Assembly: GCF_900100165.1 (NCBI RefSeq)
Contig: NZ_FNEO01000001.1
Coordinates: 806,001 to 870,000 of the forward strand
Length of the DNA: 64,000 nucleotides
Reading direction: 5' to 3'
From: Flavobacterium glycines
GTDB lineage: Bacteria; Bacteroidota; Bacteroidia; Flavobacteriales; Flavobacteriaceae
A model generated the notes under the pieces. That model was not told the origin of the DNA. It saw only the letters and a program-made list of their open reading frames with translations, and ran no database searches. Position numbers and translations under genes: made by a program. Positions 7,947 through 16,249 of this stretch are shown one piece after another. Each line of letters starts with the position of its first letter. Positions within the stretch are counted from its first letter, which is position 1.

Positions 7947-9545
7947 ATGAACATCTATTTAGTAGCAAGTGGCGATTTGCGTTTATCAGCCAATCAGGTA
8001 TGTTGGGATGCACAAGCCCAAATGGAGCAATTATTATCAGAAGCTGTGGCTGAGGTTGGTGGAAAAATCATCAGAGCGCATGCTTATGATGAGCAAAAAC
8101 AACATGGTTTTATTGATAGCCAGAAAATGGGAATGCAGGTTTTTAAAAATATTGACCCAACTGCGCCATTGATTGTTGCTGAAAGTGTTTGGCAATATTC
8201 ACACCACGTTTTGGCAGGTTTGATTACGCATCAGGGACCAATTTTAACGGTGGCTAACTGGAGCGGAGAATGGCCTGGACTGGTTGGAATGTTGAACTTA
8301 AACGGTTCTTTGACTAAGGCAGGAGTAGAATACAGCACGCTTTGGAGTGTGGATTTTAGTGATGATTTTTTCAAAAGTAATTTGAAAAACTGGCTACAAA
8401 CCGCTACCGTTCAACCGGATTTGAGTCACGTAAAAGCTTTTGATAAAGCACTAATTCCTGCTGACGAATTAGCAAAAGGAACTGCATTTGCAAAAGCATT
8501 CCGAAAAGAAAAAGCCATCATGGGTGTTTTCGACGAAGGTTGTATGGGAATGTTCAACGCTATTGTTCCTGACCATTTGTTGCATCCAACAGGAATTTAT
8601 AAAGAAAGATTGTCTCAGTCGTCGCTTTACGCAAAAATGCTAACGGTGAAAGACGAGGAAGCCGAAGCGGTATTAACTTGGTTGTTGGATAAAGGAATGC
8701 AATTCGATTGGGGAACGGATGAAGCGACTCAGTTAACCAGAAACCAAACCTTGTTGCAGTGCAAAATGTACATTGCAGCGGTGCGTATTGCAGCCGAATT
8801 TGGTTGTGATACTATCGGAATCCAATACCAGCAAGGTTTGAAGGATTTAGTTCCTGCCAGTGATTTGGTGGAAGGATTATTAAACAATCAAAACCGCCCT
8901 CCGGTTTTTGACGAAGCAGGAAACGAATTGTTTGCCGGTGAAGCCTTACCGCATTTTAATGAAGTAGATGAATGTGCCGGAATTGATGCTTTGGTAACCT
9001 ACAATTTGTGGCGTTCAATGGGATTGAAAGGCGAAAATACACTGCATGATTTACGCTATGGAGAGCACTATAAAAATGACAGCGTTGACGGATTTGTCTG
9101 GGTGTTTTTAATCAGTGGAGCAGCACCTCCGGAGCATTTTGTTGGTGGATATGAAGGAACTTCAAGTGAAAGACAACCGGAGATGTATTTCAGATTGGGT
9201 GGTGGTAGTGTGAAAGGAGTGAGTAAACCGGGAGCTATTGTTTGGAGTCGAATTTATGTAATGGATGATGCTTTGCATTGCGACTTAGGAATTGGAGAAT
9301 GTGTTGATTTACCAAAAGAAGAATTAGACCGAAGATGGAATATGACTACACCACAATGGCCTATTATGAATGCGGTTTTAAAAGGAGTGAGTCGCGACCA
9401 GATGATGGGACGCCATAAGGCGAATCACATTCAGGTGGTATATGCTGAAAATGAAACGGAAGCTAACAAATTGTGCCGAATCAAAGCAGCTGCTTTACAG
9501 GAATTAGGAATTCAGGTGCATTTTTGTGGGGATGTAGCAGTGTAA
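7947..9545 (+). CDS. L-fucose/D-arabinose isomerase-like protein
   Basis: A 532-residue protein of the FucI-like fold, slightly shorter than E. coli FucI (591 residues). It has the alpha/beta N-terminal domain ([20 protein letters not shown]), the central VFDEGCMGM segment (residues 194-202) that in FucI-type enzymes carries a metal-binding acidic residue, the [11 protein letters not shown] block (291-301), and a C-terminal [11 protein letters not shown] segment with His490 and His494. Such enzymes interconvert aldoses and ketoses using Mn2+. It has no signal peptide, so it is cytoplasmic. It leads a plus-strand run that ends with a FucP-type permease, which supports a fucose-, galactose- or arabinose-like substrate. 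Divergence from true FucI is large, so the exact sugar is uncertain. Confidence 0.8.
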   Translation: MNIYLVASGDLRLSANQVCWDAQAQMEQLLSEAVAEVGGKIIRAHAYDEQKQHGFIDSQKMGMQVFKNIDPTAPLIVAESVWQYSHHVLAGLITHQGPILTVANWSGEWPGLVGMLNLNGSLTKAGVEYSTLWSVDFSDDFFKSNLKNWLQTATVQPDLSHVKAFDKALIPADELAKGTAFAKAFRKEKAIMGVFDEGCMGMFNAIVPDHLLHPTGIYKERLSQSSLYAKMLTVKDEEAEAVLTWLLDKGMQFDWGTDEATQLTRNQTLLQCKMYIAAVRIAAEFGCDTIGIQYQQGLKDLVPASDLVEGLLNNQNRPPVFDEAGNELFAGEALPHFNEVDECAGIDALVTYNLWRSMGLKGENTLHDLRYGEHYKNDSVDGFVWVFLISGAAPPEHFVGGYEGTSSERQPEMYFRLGGGSVKGVSKPGAIVWSRIYVMDDALHCDLGIGECVDLPKEELDRRWNMTTPQWPIMNAVLKGVSRDQMMGRHKANHIQVVYAENETEANKLCRIKAAALQELGIQVHFCGDVAV

Positions 9546-9549
9546 CATA

Positions 9550-9664
9550 AAACACCCCGGTCTTCGACCACCCCTCTAAAAGAGGGGAATTTCGAGCGTT
9601 ATTCCCCTGCTGGGGAGAGCTTGTCCCGAGAATTCGGGAGGTGCCCAACGGGCGGGGTGGTTAA
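9550..9664. repeat. Composite intergenic repeat with several internal hairpins
   Basis: The ends AACACCCCG and CGGGGTGGTT are inverted. Inside are four small hairpins in a row: CCCCTCTAAAAGAGGGG (9571-9587), CCCCTGCTGGGG (9604-9615), TCCCGAGAATTCGGGA (9624-9639) and GCCCAACGGGC (9643-9653). It is GC-rich against an AT-rich background and non-coding. This is a widespread type of miniature element in Flavobacterium; here it sits inside the catabolic run. Confidence 0.65.
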
Positions 9665-9675
9665 AAATTAATATG

Positions 9676-9727
9676 TCAATTCGAGTGTTTTTTGTTTCGT
9701 TATGCTACAAAAAAGCACTCGAATTGA
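9676..9727. repeat. Palindromic repeat TCAATTCGAGTG / CACTCGAATTGA
   Basis: Arms 9676-9694 and 9707-9727 are inverted repeats (TCAATTCGAGTGTTTTTTGT against its complement with one extra base) around a short loop. It is 11 bp after the composite repeat and could act as a terminator or attenuator between the isomerase-like gene and the gene at 9872. Confidence 0.6.
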
Positions 9728-9871
9728 TGTTTTAATAACTATATTCACAGCTGTTTTGCAGATAAAAAACAGATAAAACCTAAATAATAACGGATAAAAA
9801 CGGTTAGATTAGTTTTCTTAATTTTAACTTTGGAAAACTGCGTTCCGATAAAAAATAGAAAAGTAAAAAAA

Positions 9872-11020
9872 ATGAAGAAATTGAAAGGGATTACATGGAA
9901 CCATACAAGAGGTCTTTTGCCTATGGTTGCTACTGCTCAGCGTTTTACTGAGCTGTATCCAGATGTAGAAATTAGTTGGGAAAAAAGAAGTTTACAGGAA
10001 TTTGCCGATGCTTCGATTGAAGATTTGGCTAAAAGATTTGATTTATTGGTCATCGATCATCCATGGACCGGTTTTGGTGCTGCTACCAATACGATTGTTC
10101 CTTTGTCGGATCATTTTTCAAGCGAATATATTAAAGATCAGGAAGTAAATACCGTAGGGAAATCATACGAAAGTTATGTTTTTCACAACAAACTTTGGGC
10201 TTTGCCTATTGATGCTGCTACTCCGGTAGCCGCTGCCCGTTTGGATATTTTAGAAAAAAACGGTTTAAAAGTTCCTGAAACTTACGAAGATTTATTGGCT
10301 TTGGCCAAAAAAGGATTGGTTGCTTTTGCCGGGATTCCGGTAGATTCATTAATGACTTTTTATTCTTATTGTTGTAGTTTGGGTGAAGCGCCGTTTTTAT
10401 CTCAGGAAACTGTGATTTCAAAAGAGACAGGAATTAAAGCTTTGCAAATGCACCGCGAATTAGCCCAATTGATGGATCCGGCTAATTTTAACAGAAACCC
10501 AATTCAGGTTTATGAAGCCATGGTAAACACAGATGCAATTGCGTATTGCCCGTTTGCTTATGGTTATTCTAATTATTCAAGAATTGGTTACAGTAAACAT
10601 TTACTTCATTTTTACGACTTAGTAAAGTTGAACGATCAGCCTATGATTAGTTCGTTAGGAGGAACAGGTTTAGCGGTTTCTTCTTTTAGCGAAAATCTTC
10701 CGGAAGCGTTGAAATATGCTGAATTTACAGGTTCTTCTCAAGTGCAACAAAATATTTTTGCCGATAATGGCGGACAACCGGGACATTTACAAGCCTGGAA
10801 AAGCGAAAGAATTAACGGAATCACTCATGATTATTTCAAAAATACGCTGCCTGCTTTAGAGCGTGCTTTCCTTCGTCCGAGATATGCAGGACACATGTAT
10901 TTCCAGGATCATGCCGGTGATGTAGTACGTGATTATTTAATGAATGGTGGCGATGAAGTGGCTGTGCTTGAAGCAATGGATGCTTTGTATGTAAAATCAC
11001 TTAACGAGGCAACAGTATGA
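9872..11020 (+). CDS. Solute-binding-type protein without signal peptide (1 of 2)
   Basis: A 382-residue protein of the carbohydrate ABC-transporter substrate-binding fold (family 1, MalE-like). It begins MKKLKGITWNHTRGLLPMVA, followed by TAQRFTELYPDVEISWEKRS, the normal start of the mature binding-protein fold. An upstream TTG at 9830 would only add an implausible leader; the ATG at 9872 fits the fold better. It has no signal peptide or lipobox, and no permease or ATPase gene is nearby. The stop overlaps the next start (ATGA, 11017-11020), so it is translationally coupled to a class III CoA-transferase. A cytoplasmic ligand carrier, allosteric partner or enzyme subunit is more likely than transport. 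The fold call is sound; the role is unknown. Confidence 0.8.
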   Translation: MKKLKGITWNHTRGLLPMVATAQRFTELYPDVEISWEKRSLQEFADASIEDLAKRFDLLVIDHPWTGFGAATNTIVPLSDHFSSEYIKDQEVNTVGKSYESYVFHNKLWALPIDAATPVAAARLDILEKNGLKVPETYEDLLALAKKGLVAFAGIPVDSLMTFYSYCCSLGEAPFLSQETVISKETGIKALQMHRELAQLMDPANFNRNPIQVYEAMVNTDAIAYCPFAYGYSNYSRIGYSKHLLHFYDLVKLNDQPMISSLGGTGLAVSSFSENLPEALKYAEFTGSSQVQQNIFADNGGQPGHLQAWKSERINGITHDYFKNTLPALERAFLRPRYAGHMYFQDHAGDVVRDYLMNGGDEVAVLEAMDALYVKSLNEATV

Positions 11021-12153
11021 GACCTTTAGAAGGTGTTGTTGTTTTAGAGTTTTGCCAGTTTTTGGCAGGACCTTCAGCAGGATTGAAGTTAGCCGACTTA
11101 GGTGCCAGAGTCATTAAAATCGAAAGACCTGTAAAAGGAGAGGCTTGTCGTCAATTGAGTATTAAAGATTTATTTGTTGACGAAAGCAGTTTGTTGTTTC
11201 ATACGATTAATCGAAATAAAGATTCTTTTGCAGCCGACCTTAAAAATCCGGACGATTTAGAATTAGTCAAAAAATTGATTGCCAAGGCTGATATTATGAC
11301 GCATAATTTCAGACCGGGTGTTATGGATAAAATTGGTTTGGCTTTCGCCGATGCTATTGCTATCAATCCTAAAATTATTTACGGAGTGGTTTCAGGTTAT
11401 GGAGAAGAAGGACCCTGGGCTAAAAAACCGGGACAGGATTTATTGGTACAATCGTTATCAGGATTGACATGGTTGAGCGGACGAGATAGCCAGGGGCCGG
11501 TTCCTTTTGGTTTATCTACTGCCGATATCATGTGTGGCAATCATTTAGTACAGGGGATTTTGGCGGCTTTATTAAAAAGAGCTAAAACCAATAAAGGGGT
11601 TTTGGTTGAGGTTTCATTAATCGAATCAATACTCGATGTTCAATTTGAAGCTATCACATCTTATTTAAATGATGGCGGAAAATTGCAGCAAAGAGGTGAT
11701 GTTGCCGGAAGTGCCCATGCTTTTTTGAGTGCGCCTTATGGTGTCTATAAAACTCAGGATGGCTATCTTTCACTGGCTATGGGCGATTTAATGTTCATTA
11801 GCGAATTGCTTGAAGTGAATTTGGAAAAATACAGAGAAAAACAGCTGTGGTTTGAATTCCGTGATGAAATCAGAACGCTTTTAAGCGAAAGAATCATTCA
11901 AAAATCAACAGATCATTGGTTGGATTTATTGATTGGAAAAGGCGTTTGGTGTGGAAAAGTGTTGAATTATCAGGATTTGGATGCTATTGATTTTGGCATG
12001 CCGATGAAGCAGACTATTGAAAATGCCGAGCATAGAAAGATCGTTACTACCCGAAGTCCGATTCAGTTGGATGGCCAAATTTTGACCAGCACTAAAGCTG
12101 CGCCAAAGGTAGGAGAGCAAAATGTCATTATAAAGAAAGAGTTTATTCGCTAG
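11017..12153 (+). CDS. Class III (CaiB/BaiF) CoA-transferase, first paralogue
   Basis: A 378-residue class III CoA-transferase. These enzymes move CoA between carboxylic acids through an aspartyl anhydride intermediate. The N-terminal CoA-binding part shows LAGPSAGLKLADLGARVIKI (residues 16-35), then HNFRPGVMDKIGL, and the catalytic aspartate is predicted to be Asp170 in STADIMCGNHL. The start overlaps the stop of the binding-type protein upstream by four bases. A closely similar paralogue follows after about 110 bp. Some members work as heteromers of two paralogues, such as succinyl-CoA:malate CoA-transferase of Chloroflexus, and the tandem here may do the same. The substrate acid is unknown; an aldonic or deoxy acid from the sugar pathway is plausible. 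Confidence 0.9.
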   Translation: MRPLEGVVVLEFCQFLAGPSAGLKLADLGARVIKIERPVKGEACRQLSIKDLFVDESSLLFHTINRNKDSFAADLKNPDDLELVKKLIAKADIMTHNFRPGVMDKIGLAFADAIAINPKIIYGVVSGYGEEGPWAKKPGQDLLVQSLSGLTWLSGRDSQGPVPFGLSTADIMCGNHLVQGILAALLKRAKTNKGVLVEVSLIESILDVQFEAITSYLNDGGKLQQRGDVAGSAHAFLSAPYGVYKTQDGYLSLAMGDLMFISELLEVNLEKYREKQLWFEFRDEIRTLLSERIIQKSTDHWLDLLIGKGVWCGKVLNYQDLDAIDFGMPMKQTIENAEHRKIVTTRSPIQLDGQILTSTKAAPKVGEQNVIIKKEFIR

Positions 12154-12262
12154 ATTGTTAAATCGTTTATTCGTATTGAAATGTTTAACAAATAATCACG
12201 CTTAACAGTTAGAAATGAAACAAACGATTCAACGAATAAACTATAAAACGGTTAAACAAAAA

Positions 12263-13402
12263 ATGAAGCCATTAGAAGATTATTTAATAATAGATTTCAG
12301 CCAGTTTCTTTCGGGACCTTCAGCCAGTTTACGTCTGGCCGATATGGGTGCCCGTGTCATTAAAATTGAGAAACCGGGAACAGGCGATATTTGCCGAACT
12401 TTATATACTTCGGATTTGATTATGAACGGAGAATCCTCTGTTTTTCATACGATAAACCGAAACAAAGAATCCTTTGCGATTGATTTCAAACAGCCGGAGG
12501 AATTAGCAAAACTGAAGAAACTATTGGCTAAGGCCGATGTAGTGATGCATAATTTCAGACCGGGTGTTATGGAACGCATCGGATTGAGTTATGAAGAAGT
12601 ACAAAAGATAAATCCTAATGTGGTTTATGCTTCGATAAGCGGCTACGGCTCCAAAGGTGCTTTTAAAGATTTGCCGGGACAGGATTTGTTGTTACAATCT
12701 TTAACCGCTTTGACCTGGTTAACAGGAAACGAAGGTGATGGACCGGTTCCTATGGGATTGTCTATTGTAGATATGCTGGCGGGAGCACATTTAGCTCAGG
12801 GAATTTTGGCAGCCTTGTATCGAAAAGTGACTCAAAATGTGGGTGCTTTAATTGAAGTGAGTATGCTAGAATCGGCATTCGATTTTCAGTTTGAAACCAT
12901 CACGACTTTCTTTAATGACGGTGGTGAATTGCCTGTTAGAACCAAAACTAACAATGCTAATGCTTATTTAGGAGCGCCTTACGGAATTTACCAGACTAAA
13001 AATGGCTACATGAGTTTAGCTATGGGATCGATTCCGGTTTTAGCAGAATTGCTTAGCTGTGAAGAATTGAAGCAATTCCCTGAAAATAAATTTACATTAA
13101 GAGACGATATCAAATCGGTTTTAGCGGCACATTTACAAACTCAGGATTCTGAATATTGGTTGAATATTTTAGAGCCTGCTGATATTTGGTGTGCCAATGT
13201 ATTGAATTATGAGCAGCTTTTTGCTCAGGAGGGATTTCAGGTTTTAGACTTTGTTCAGGAAGTTGAAATGACAGACGGTTATCGTTATAAAACAACTCGT
13301 TGCCCTATTCGAATTGACGGAGAATTATTTACATTTGGTAAAGCTTCGCCTAAATTAGGTCAGGATAACGAAAAAATTATTAAAGAATTTAATCTTTGCT
13401 AA
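12263..13402 (+). CDS. Class III (CaiB/BaiF) CoA-transferase, second paralogue
   Basis: A 379-residue paralogue of the preceding enzyme, more than half identical by eye over its length. I start it at 12263 (MKPLEDYLIIDFSQFLSGPS) because it aligns residue for residue with the first paralogue from there; the in-frame ATG at 12215 only adds 16 basic residues. The catalytic aspartate falls again at residue 170 (SIVDMLAGAHL). Conserved blocks LADMGARVIKIEKPGTGD and HNFRPGVMERIGL are present. The stop overlaps the next gene's start by one base (TAATG). The mirrored arrangement binding protein, transferase, transferase, binding protein suggests that each transferase has its own binding-type partner. 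Confidence 0.9.
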   Translation: MKPLEDYLIIDFSQFLSGPSASLRLADMGARVIKIEKPGTGDICRTLYTSDLIMNGESSVFHTINRNKESFAIDFKQPEELAKLKKLLAKADVVMHNFRPGVMERIGLSYEEVQKINPNVVYASISGYGSKGAFKDLPGQDLLLQSLTALTWLTGNEGDGPVPMGLSIVDMLAGAHLAQGILAALYRKVTQNVGALIEVSMLESAFDFQFETITTFFNDGGELPVRTKTNNANAYLGAPYGIYQTKNGYMSLAMGSIPVLAELLSCEELKQFPENKFTLRDDIKSVLAAHLQTQDSEYWLNILEPADIWCANVLNYEQLFAQEGFQVLDFVQEVEMTDGYRYKTTRCPIRIDGELFTFGKASPKLGQDNEKIIKEFNLC

Positions 13403-14631
13403 TGGAAAATTCAACATTTAGAATTGCGGTTAGAAAATTTGGTCCTTTTGAGACTGCCATGCAGCAACTTTGGGATGCCTTTTGCTTAAAAAACGATATC
13501 AGTATTGCTGTGGAAATGGTTCCTATGGAATTGCATGATTTGTATGAACAAACTATTAGTGAAGGTGGTTTGAAAAAAGGCGATTGGGATATAGCCCACA
13601 TCAATACCGATTGGATTTTTGATGCAGCAAAAGCGAATGCTGTTCAGGATTTAACTTCTTTTATTGCTAAAAAAGCTCCGCAGGATTTTCCTCAGGGTTG
13701 GCATAATTCGTTGTTGCATTTGCAGGAAATAGAAGGAGGTATTTACGGATTACCGTTTCATGATGGCCCGGAATGTTTGATTTACAGAAAGGATTTATTC
13801 GAAAATCCAATTGAAAAAGAAAATTTTAAAAAGCAGTATGGCTATGAATTAGCGCCACCTAAAACATGGACTGAATTCGAGCAAATAGCTACTTTTTTTA
13901 ATCGTCCAGGCGAAAATTTATACGGTTGTGTTTTTGCCAATTATCCTGATGGGCATAACATGGTTTTTGATTTTTGTCTGCATTTATGGACTCGCGGAGG
14001 TTCTTTGATCAACAATGAAAATCGTGTAAACGTTAACACTTCGGCAGCTATTGATACATTGGATTATTACCGTTATATCGTTAAGAAAACCGATGCAGTT
14101 CATCCGGGATCTATTGATTTTGGATCGGTAGAAGCGGGAATTGCTTTTTCAAAAGGAGAAGCTGCTATGACTATCAATTGGTTTGGTTTTGCCTCGATGT
14201 CGGATGTTATTGCCGAATCCAAAGTGAAAGGAAAAGTAGATGTTACCACTTTGCCATTTGCCGAAGGCGGAAAAACAGCTTCATTGAATGTTTATTGGTT
14301 ATATACTATTGGAACAGGAAGTAAAAACAAACAATTAGCCTATGATTTTTTACGGTTTGCCACTACAGCCGAAAGTGATAAATTATTAACGAATGAAGGC
14401 GGAATTGGTTGTAGAAAATCAACCTGGAAAGATCCGGAAATAAATGCTACGATTCCTTATTATCATAAATTAGAAAGTTTGCATGAAAATGCACTGACTT
14501 TGCCACAAATTGCCGTTTGGCCGGATATTGCCATTTTGATTGATCAAATGGTTTTAACCGCTTTAAAAACAGATATCCCATCAGCGGATTTATTAAAAAA
14601 CACACAAATTGAAATTGAAAAAATATTATAA
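13402..14631 (+). CDS. Solute-binding-type protein without signal peptide (2 of 2)
   Basis: A 409-residue protein of the family 1 sugar-binding fold. It begins MENSTFRIAVRKFGPFETAM, contains the domain block DWDIAHINTDWIFDAAKANA (about residues 65-85), and has GIYGLPFHDGPECLIYRKDL, typical of MalE-type proteins where the ligand site forms. The AIAFSKGEAAMTINWFGF-like region (about 255-275) is the second hinge domain. There is no signal peptide, which is unusual for this family. It starts within the stop codon of the second CoA-transferase, and the oxidoreductase follows after two bases, so all are made from one message. It differs considerably from the first binding-type protein, suggesting a different ligand. 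Its role is unknown. Confidence 0.82.
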   Translation: MENSTFRIAVRKFGPFETAMQQLWDAFCLKNDISIAVEMVPMELHDLYEQTISEGGLKKGDWDIAHINTDWIFDAAKANAVQDLTSFIAKKAPQDFPQGWHNSLLHLQEIEGGIYGLPFHDGPECLIYRKDLFENPIEKENFKKQYGYELAPPKTWTEFEQIATFFNRPGENLYGCVFANYPDGHNMVFDFCLHLWTRGGSLINNENRVNVNTSAAIDTLDYYRYIVKKTDAVHPGSIDFGSVEAGIAFSKGEAAMTINWFGFASMSDVIAESKVKGKVDVTTLPFAEGGKTASLNVYWLYTIGTGSKNKQLAYDFLRFATTAESDKLLTNEGGIGCRKSTWKDPEINATIPYYHKLESLHENALTLPQIAVWPDIAILIDQMVLTALKTDIPSADLLKNTQIEIEKIL

Positions 14632-14633
14632 TT

Positions 14634-15701
14634 ATGCAAATTCCCTATAAGCCTGAATTACCCAAAACCAAACAACCTATAGTAATTATTGGTGCCAGCG
14701 GAATTGTAAAAGATGCCCATTTGCCTGCTTATAAAATGGCAGGATTTGAGGTTTTCGGGATAACCAACAGAACTTTTGCCAAGGCTCAGGCTATGGCTGC
14801 GGAATTTGGAATTCCTCATGTTTTTGAAACAGTGGCTGATGCCGTAAAAAGTGCTCCGGCCAATGCTGTTTACGATATTACGGTAATGCCGGAACAATAC
14901 ATTGAAATTTTAGAGCAATTGCCTGATGGCGCTGCCGTTTTAATTCAAAAACCAATGGGAAATGATTTGGTTGAAGCCAAAGAAATTCTTGCCGTTTGTG
15001 AAAGAAAAAATCTGGTAGGTGCAATTAATTTCCAATTGCGTTTTGCTCCATTTGTTGCTGCAGCCCGTTATTTGATTAATGAAGGAATCATTGGTGAACT
15101 GTATGATTTGGAGTTCAAAGTAACGGTAAATACACCTTGGGAATTGTTTCCATTGGTTAAAGTACATCCAAGATTGGAGATTTTATTCCACAGTGTACAT
15201 TATATAGATTGCATTCGTTCGTTTGTAGGAGATCCAAAAAGTGTTTTGGCGAAAACCTGGAGACATCCGTCAAAAGATTTATCCTCTTCACGTTCTACGA
15301 TTATTTTAGATTATGGTGATACGATGCGTGCGGTTATCAATACCAATCACGATCATCATTTTGGACCGGAGCATGAAGAAAGTTACATCAAATGGGAAGG
15401 TACTAAAGGAGCTGTCAAAGCTAAAATGGGCTTGTTGATGAATTATCCTGCCGGACTGGAAGATGTTTTCGAATATTCAGTACAAAATGCTGAAGGAAAA
15501 TACGAGTGGAAAAAAGTACAACTGGAAGGTTCCTGGTTTCCGGAAGCTTTTGTGGGAACAATGGCTAACCTGATGCGTTACAAGGAAGGTTCGGATAGCG
15601 AATTGTTTGCCAGTGTTGAAAATGTACTGGGAACTATGAAAGTGGTAGAAGCCTGTTATATCAGCAATAAAAACGGTGGCGTTCCACAAATGGATTTATA
15701 A
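14634..15701 (+). CDS. Gfo/Idh/MocA-family NAD(P)-dependent oxidoreductase
   Basis: A 355-residue dehydrogenase. The N-terminal Rossmann domain opens IVIIGASGIVKDAHLPAY (residues 16-33), and the family Lys-Pro pair occurs as QKPMG near residue 105. The C-terminal alpha/beta domain carries the ILFHSVHYIDCIRSF helix (about 184-198), where HxxxxD gives the catalytic histidine and aspartate. Members oxidise hydroxyl groups of sugars, inositols or their acids, or reduce the ketones. It is two bases after the second binding-type protein and precedes the MaoC-type gene, so it probably performs a redox step on the same carbon skeleton. It is cytoplasmic. The exact substrate is not predictable. Confidence 0.9.
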   Translation: MQIPYKPELPKTKQPIVIIGASGIVKDAHLPAYKMAGFEVFGITNRTFAKAQAMAAEFGIPHVFETVADAVKSAPANAVYDITVMPEQYIEILEQLPDGAAVLIQKPMGNDLVEAKEILAVCERKNLVGAINFQLRFAPFVAAARYLINEGIIGELYDLEFKVTVNTPWELFPLVKVHPRLEILFHSVHYIDCIRSFVGDPKSVLAKTWRHPSKDLSSSRSTIILDYGDTMRAVINTNHDHHFGPEHEESYIKWEGTKGAVKAKMGLLMNYPAGLEDVFEYSVQNAEGKYEWKKVQLEGSWFPEAFVGTMANLMRYKEGSDSELFASVENVLGTMKVVEACYISNKNGGVPQMDL

Positions 15702-15711
15702 AATTATGTCA

Positions 15712-15773
15712 AAAGTCGAAAGTTATAAAGTCATAAATGGATTTGACTTTATGACTTTCGACTTTATAACTTT
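15712..15773. repeat. Inverted repeat of AAAGT-C/T modules
   Basis: Two 26-base arms (15712-15737 and 15748-15773) are built of the same short modules (TTATGACTTT, CGACTTT, ATAACTTT) in exchanged order around a 10-base loop, giving an imperfect long hairpin between the oxidoreductase and the MaoC-type gene. It is non-coding and may shape mRNA stability. Confidence 0.55.
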
Positions 15774-15785
15774 AAACTAAAATAT

Positions 15786-16229
15786 ATGTATTTTAAGTCA
15801 ACATTTTTTGAAGATTACCAATTAGGAGATAAACGTGTAACATTGGGAAGAACCATCACCGAGACTGATTTTGTGGTGCATGCAGGACACACAGGCGATT
15901 TTTTTCCGCACCATATGGATGAAGAATGGTGTAAAACCCAGCCTTTTGGACAACGTATTGCGCATGGAACTATGGTATTGGCTATTGGAGTTGGACTCAC
16001 GGCATCGGAGATTAATCCGGAAGCTTTTTCTAAGGGTTATGACAGAATGCGTTTTGTAAAACCAGTACACATTGGTGATACGATTCACTCAGAAATTACC
16101 ATTTCAGAGAAAGGCGATGCTAAAAGACCGGAGATGGGAACAGTAACGGAGCACTTGGAAATCATCAATCAAAGAGGTGAAGTAGTAATGGTGTGCGACC
16201 ATTTGTTATTAGTAAAAAGAAAAAATTAA
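15786..16229 (+). CDS. MaoC-type (hot-dog) acyl-CoA hydratase/dehydratase
   Basis: A 147-residue single hot-dog-fold protein of the MaoC/(R)-specific enoyl-CoA hydratase family, of normal length. The hydratase-2 motif is present as GDFFPHH (residues 37-43), keeping the catalytic Asp38 and His43, although the usual Asn of GDxNPxH is replaced by Phe. The [13 protein letters not shown] segment is the central hot-dog helix region. It should add or remove water at a CoA-thioester. Together with two CoA-transferases this implies CoA-activated intermediates in the pathway, similar in logic to the mesaconyl-CoA transferase/hydratase pair. It is cytoplasmic. The FucP-type permease gene follows after 20 bp. 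Confidence 0.88.
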   Translation: MYFKSTFFEDYQLGDKRVTLGRTITETDFVVHAGHTGDFFPHHMDEEWCKTQPFGQRIAHGTMVLAIGVGLTASEINPEAFSKGYDRMRFVKPVHIGDTIHSEITISEKGDAKRPEMGTVTEHLEIINQRGEVVMVCDHLLLVKRKN

Positions 16230-16249
16230 CCAACCAATAAATATAAAAC

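Noticed and set aside
9830..9871. TTG start for the first solute-binding-type protein, adding 14 residues
   Set aside because: The extra residues (a short Cys- and Lys-containing stretch) form neither a signal peptide nor part of the fold. The ATG at 9872 begins directly before the conserved start of the family.
9872..14631. ABC sugar importer based on the two solute-binding-type proteins
   Set aside because: No permease or ATPase gene lies in the window, and both proteins lack signal peptides. They are coupled to CoA-transferase genes instead.
15712..15773. Regulatory small RNA between the oxidoreductase and MaoC genes
   Set aside because: The arms are simple modules of repeated A/T-rich words and resemble other intergenic palindromes. 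No promoter with a -33/-7 pair is visible there.
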